DNA from: an uncultured Alphaproteobacteria bacterium
Lineage (GTDB): Bacteria > Pseudomonadota > Alphaproteobacteria > Rickettsiales > UBA1997
Direction of reading: 5' to 3'
Assembly: GCA_903849835.1 (NCBI GenBank)
Contig: CAINKA010000040.1
Span: forward strand, 1-25,249
Length of the DNA stretch: 25,249 bases
Position numbers and translations under genes: made by a program. The notes under the pieces were generated by a model, which did not search any database, was not told the DNA's origin, and saw only the letters and a list, made by a program, of their open reading frames with translations. Positions 22,697 through 25,249 of this stretch are shown piece after piece; position 1 is the stretch's first letter, and every line of letters begins with the position of its first letter.

Positions 22697-23979
22697 CTTT
22701 TATTTATTTCGACATAGTCTCTTTTTACATGTCCGGTGTAAAGCTGGCGCGGTCTGCCGATTTTAAACGCCGGATCTTCGATCATTTCTTTCCACTGAGA
22801 AATCCATCCCGCAGAACGCGCGATTGCAAAAATTACCGTGAAGAGATTGCTCGGAATTCCCAAGGCTTTGTAGATGATTCCGGAATAGAAATCGACATTG
22901 GGGAAAAGTTTTCTTGAGACAAAATATTCGTCATTCAGCGCGATTTTTTCTAACTCAATCGCGATGTCCAAAAGCGGATCTTTGATTCCCAATTCACCCA
23001 AAACTTCATCACAAGCTTTTTTCAAAACTGCGGCGCGTGGATCGTAATTTTTGTAAACACGATGACCAAAACCCATCAAGCGGAAAGAATCATTTTTGTC
23101 TTTGGCACGAGCAATAAATTCTGGAATGCGATCTTTCGATCCGATTTCTTGCAACATTTCCAAAACTTCTTCATTAGCACCACCATGTGCTGGACCCCAG
23201 AGCGAAGAGATTCCAGCCCCGATACAAGCAAAAGGATTTGCGCCGGAAGAGCCCGCCAAACGCACAGTTGAAGTCGATGCATTTTGTTCGTGATCAGCAT
23301 GCAAAACCAAAATCATCTCCATCGCTTTCGCAATTGTCGGACTGACTTTGTGCTGATTATTCGGCTTGTCGAACAGCATGTGCAGAAAATTTTCCGCAAA
23401 GCCATATTCCTTGTTCGGGTAGATTATTGGCTCGCCGATGGAATATTTGTAAGCCATTGCAGCGAGAGTCGGCATTTTTGAAATGATCTTGTAAACCACG
23501 TCCATCCTGCCTTCTGGCGTGGTGACATGCATTGTTTCGTGGTAAAAAGCTGAAAGAGATGCAACCGCTCCAACCATGATTGCCATGGGATGAGCCCGCC
23601 TTGGAAAGCCACGATATAAAATTCCGATTTGTTCGTGAACCAGCATGTTGCGAATAATTCCGCTACGGAAGTCGCGATATTGCTGAGCATTTGGCAATTC
23701 GCGATTCAGCAAAAGATAGGCGACTTCAAGATATTCACTTCTTTTTGCGAGGTCTTCGATCGAGTATCCGCCGTGCTGCAACACACCTTTATCGCCATCA
23801 ATGAAAGTAATTTTTGATTCGCAAGAAGCAGTGGCAAGAAACCCGGGATCGTAGGTGAACATGCCGCTTTCTTTGTAGAGCGATGTGATGTCGATCACAT
23901 CTTGGCCGATGCTGGCTTTGCGAATTGGGAGAAGAATTTCTTTGCCGCTTGGCAGAACTAGTTTGGCTGATTCAGGCAT
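22693..23979 (-). CDS. gltA: Citrate synthase (type II)
   Basis: Condenses oxaloacetate and acetyl-CoA to citrate at TCA entry. The 428 residues match the hexameric bacterial type in length. Catalytic residues are His265 (GPAHGGANE), His306 (GFGHRVYKNYDPRA) and Asp363 (NVDFYSG), one residue off E. coli numbering. HADHEQNASTSTVR (227-240) and FAIARSAGWISQW (384-396) are also conserved. The stop codon overlaps the virB4 start by 4 bp, linking a core metabolic gene to a secretion ATPase. The upstream gap to divergent mnmA is 92 bp and almost entirely an inverted heptamer repeat, so the gltA promoter must overlap it. Confidence 0.97.
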   Translation of the reverse strand: MPESAKLVLPSGKEILLPIRKASIGQDVIDITSLYKESGMFTYDPGFLATASCESKITFIDGDKGVLQHGGYSIEDLAKRSEYLEVAYLLLNRELPNAQQYRDFRSGIIRNMLVHEQIGILYRGFPRRAHPMAIMVGAVASLSAFYHETMHVTTPEGRMDVVYKIISKMPTLAAMAYKYSIGEPIIYPNKEYGFAENFLHMLFDKPNNQHKVSPTIAKAMEMILVLHADHEQNASTSTVRLAGSSGANPFACIGAGISSLWGPAHGGANEEVLEMLQEIGSKDRIPEFIARAKDKNDSFRLMGFGHRVYKNYDPRAAVLKKACDEVLGELGIKDPLLDIAIELEKIALNDEYFVSRKLFPNVDFYSGIIYKALGIPSNLFTVIFAIARSAGWISQWKEMIEDPAFKIGRPRQLYTGHVKRDYVEINKR

Positions 23980-23982
23980 AAA

Positions 23983-24067
23983 AAATTTTAGATTTAAGAT
24001 TTTAGATTTTAGATTTGATGTGAGCGATTTCTAAATCTCAAATCTTAAATCTAAAATCTAAAATTTT
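23983..24067. repeat. Inverted heptamer repeat between gltA and mnmA
   Basis: The left half runs TTTAGAT, TTAAGAT, TTTAGAT, TTTAGAT (23987-24014). The right half has the complementary ATCTTAA, ATCTAAA, ATCTAAA (about 24042-24063). The two face each other around a loop of about 20 bases. The variant unit is in a different position in each half, so the arms pair with a register shift. The element fills the whole divergent promoter region. Confidence 0.8.
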
Positions 24068-24071
24068 ACCG

Positions 24072-25187
24072 ATGAATTCACTGGGCTTCACAAAGCCAAA
24101 TAGAAACACTCGCATCGTCGTCGCAATGTCGGGAGGCGTTGATTCTTCTGTTGTCGCCTGCCTTTTGCACGAGCAAGGTTTTGATGTAATCGGCATCACT
24201 TTGCAACTTTACGACATGGGCGAGGCGCTGAAAAAAAAGAACGCTTGTTGTGCCGGAACTGACATTTACGACGCCAAAAAAATTGCCGAAAAAATTGGCT
24301 TTCCGCATTACGTTTTGAATTACCAAAATCTTTTTCGTGAGTCGGTAATTGATGATTTTGCCGATTCTTATTTGCGCGGCGAAACGCCGATTCCTTGCGT
24401 CAAATGCAATCAATCGGTGAAATTTCGCGATTTGATGAAACTGGCGCGCGACCTTGGTGCTGATGCTTTGGCGACAGGTCATTACGTGCAAAGAGCAGTT
24501 GGTCAGACTGGTCAGATCGAGATGCGCAAAGCCGTGGATGACGGCAAAGATCAAAGTTATTTTTTATTCGCGACGACGAAAGAGCAGCTCGAATTTTTAC
24601 GTTTTCCTCTCGGCGGAAACACCAAAGAAAAAACGCGGCAAGAGGCGGAGCGCTTGGGTTTAGAAGTGGCAAACAAACCAGATTCGCAAGATATTTGCTT
24701 CGTGCCCAATGGCGATTACGCCGCAGTAATTCGCAAGCATCGCCCCACTGCTTTCAAACAAGGAAACCTCATCCACATCGAAACCAAAAAAATTTTAGGC
24801 AAGCATGACGGCATCATAAATTTTACCTTGGGACAACGTCGCGGCATTGGAATTGCCTATCCCGAACCACTTTACGTGGTGAAGATCGATCCAAAAGAAA
24901 ATGTAATTTTCGTCGGCGAAGAAAAATTTTTACAAAACCGAAAATTTAAAATTCGCGATTTGAATTGGCTGGCGGATGACATCGATTTAACTGCGCCGAT
25001 TAAGGCTCAAGTGCGTTTGCGTTCAAATCACGCGGAAGAAAATGCGACGGTAAAAATCGGTAAAAACGGTGAAGCTGAAATCGAAATGAATTCGGAAACG
25101 CGGGCGATTACTCCGGGGCAAGCCTGCGTGATTTATCAGGATTCGCGCGTGCTCGGGGGCGGGTGGATTACGAAGGAGATTGAGTGA
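24072..25187 (+). CDS. mnmA: tRNA-specific 2-thiouridylase
   Basis: Thiolates C2 of U34 in tRNA(Lys), tRNA(Glu) and tRNA(Gln), with ATP and a persulfide relay. The 371 residues show the PP-loop SGGVDSS (20-26), FRESVIDDFADSYLRGETPIPC, and the two catalytic cysteines: Cys112 (CVKCNQ) and Cys209 (DSQDICFVP). Next come the ATGHYVQR segment (134-141), FTLGQRRGIGIAYPEPLYVV in the central domain, and the beta-barrel end ITPGQACVIYQDSRVLGGGWI. Length is normal for the family. It is divergent from gltA. The ATG at 24072 gives a short extension before RIVVAMSGG; no Shine-Dalgarno is visible. Confidence 0.97.
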   Translation: MNSLGFTKPNRNTRIVVAMSGGVDSSVVACLLHEQGFDVIGITLQLYDMGEALKKKNACCAGTDIYDAKKIAEKIGFPHYVLNYQNLFRESVIDDFADSYLRGETPIPCVKCNQSVKFRDLMKLARDLGADALATGHYVQRAVGQTGQIEMRKAVDDGKDQSYFLFATTKEQLEFLRFPLGGNTKEKTRQEAERLGLEVANKPDSQDICFVPNGDYAAVIRKHRPTAFKQGNLIHIETKKILGKHDGIINFTLGQRRGIGIAYPEPLYVVKIDPKENVIFVGEEKFLQNRKFKIRDLNWLADDIDLTAPIKAQVRLRSNHAEENATVKIGKNGEAEIEMNSETRAITPGQACVIYQDSRVLGGGWITKEIE

Positions 25188-25207
25188 AGGCAGGCAGGTC
25201 ACATTCA

Positions 25208-25249
25208 AATGTCACCCTGAGCCTGTCGAAGGGTGATTCAAGCCGTACC
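25208..25249. repeat. Left arm of another CTGAGCC-family palindrome, cut by the window
   Basis: AATGTCACCCTGAGCCTGTC and the following GAAGGGTGATTCAAGCC match the left arm of the palindrome at 5878-5908. The right arm would lie beyond the window end. It sits about 20 bp after the mnmA stop. Confidence 0.75.

Noticed and set aside
1..25249. tRNA or rRNA genes
   Set aside because: I saw no cloverleaf with a GGTTCGAATCC-type T-arm and no rRNA segments in the gaps; a tRNAscan run would settle this.

Overview
The window looks like chromosome of an alphaproteobacterium, most probably a member of the Rickettsiales or a related host-associated lineage. I judge this from the AT-rich composition (about 40% GC by eye), weak or absent Shine-Dalgarno sequences before most starts, a VirB4-type T4SS ATPase with a degenerate Walker B of the kind known from the duplicated rickettsial VirB4, the housekeeping set (gltA, gatB, gyrA, dapB, tilS, mnmA, pdxH), and the many palindromic repeats, some of which run into coding sequence. 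The species cannot be named from this sequence alone.

Layout. 1-1372: a repeat-rich end and an orphan histidine kinase (minus strand) whose C-terminal tail is encoded by repeats. 1454-4514: a LysR-type regulator followed 19 bp later by an unusual 692-residue protein, a KamA-family radical SAM/PLP aminomutase fused to an adrenodoxin-type [2Fe-2S] ferredoxin, with an N-terminus resembling a mitochondrial presequence. 4515-4786: no confident gene, then a palindrome. 4787-5836: tilS (minus). 5837-6088: a palindrome plus a 24-bp tandem array. 6089-10632: a TolC-family outer-membrane protein and an RND pump, with no adaptor gene. 10711-12599: a RHH antitoxin with a frameshifted YafQ toxin, pdxH, then a Phd/ParE-type toxin-antitoxin pair. 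12600-12940: a long hairpin and a terminator or small RNA. 12941-16663: dapB (minus) and gyrA (plus), divergent. 16683-18298: a BRO/DinD-like gene and a small membrane protein gene, enclosed by two directly repeated 93-bp double-hairpin elements. 18319-20069: DUF2442 gene overlapping gatB. 20077-20140: a branched palindrome. 20168-23979: gltA and virB4 (minus), overlapping by 4 bp. 23983-24067: an inverted heptamer repeat. 24072-25187: mnmA, followed by the start of another palindrome.

How the genes relate. Most are independent housekeeping genes: DNA supercoiling (gyrA), lysine/diaminopimelate synthesis (dapB), TCA entry (gltA), vitamin B6 cofactor (pdxH), tRNA maturation and charging (tilS, mnmA, gatB). 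Accessory material is inserted between them: two toxin-antitoxin loci, the BRO cassette, and at least four kinds of repeat. The part most likely to be undescribed is the LysR-KamA/ferredoxin pair. It puts a PLP enzyme (whose lysine-binding residues are only partly conserved) and a mitochondrial-type ferredoxin on one chain behind a presequence-like leader. That suggests either a gene of eukaryotic origin or a protein meant for a host organelle. Both ideas are inference.
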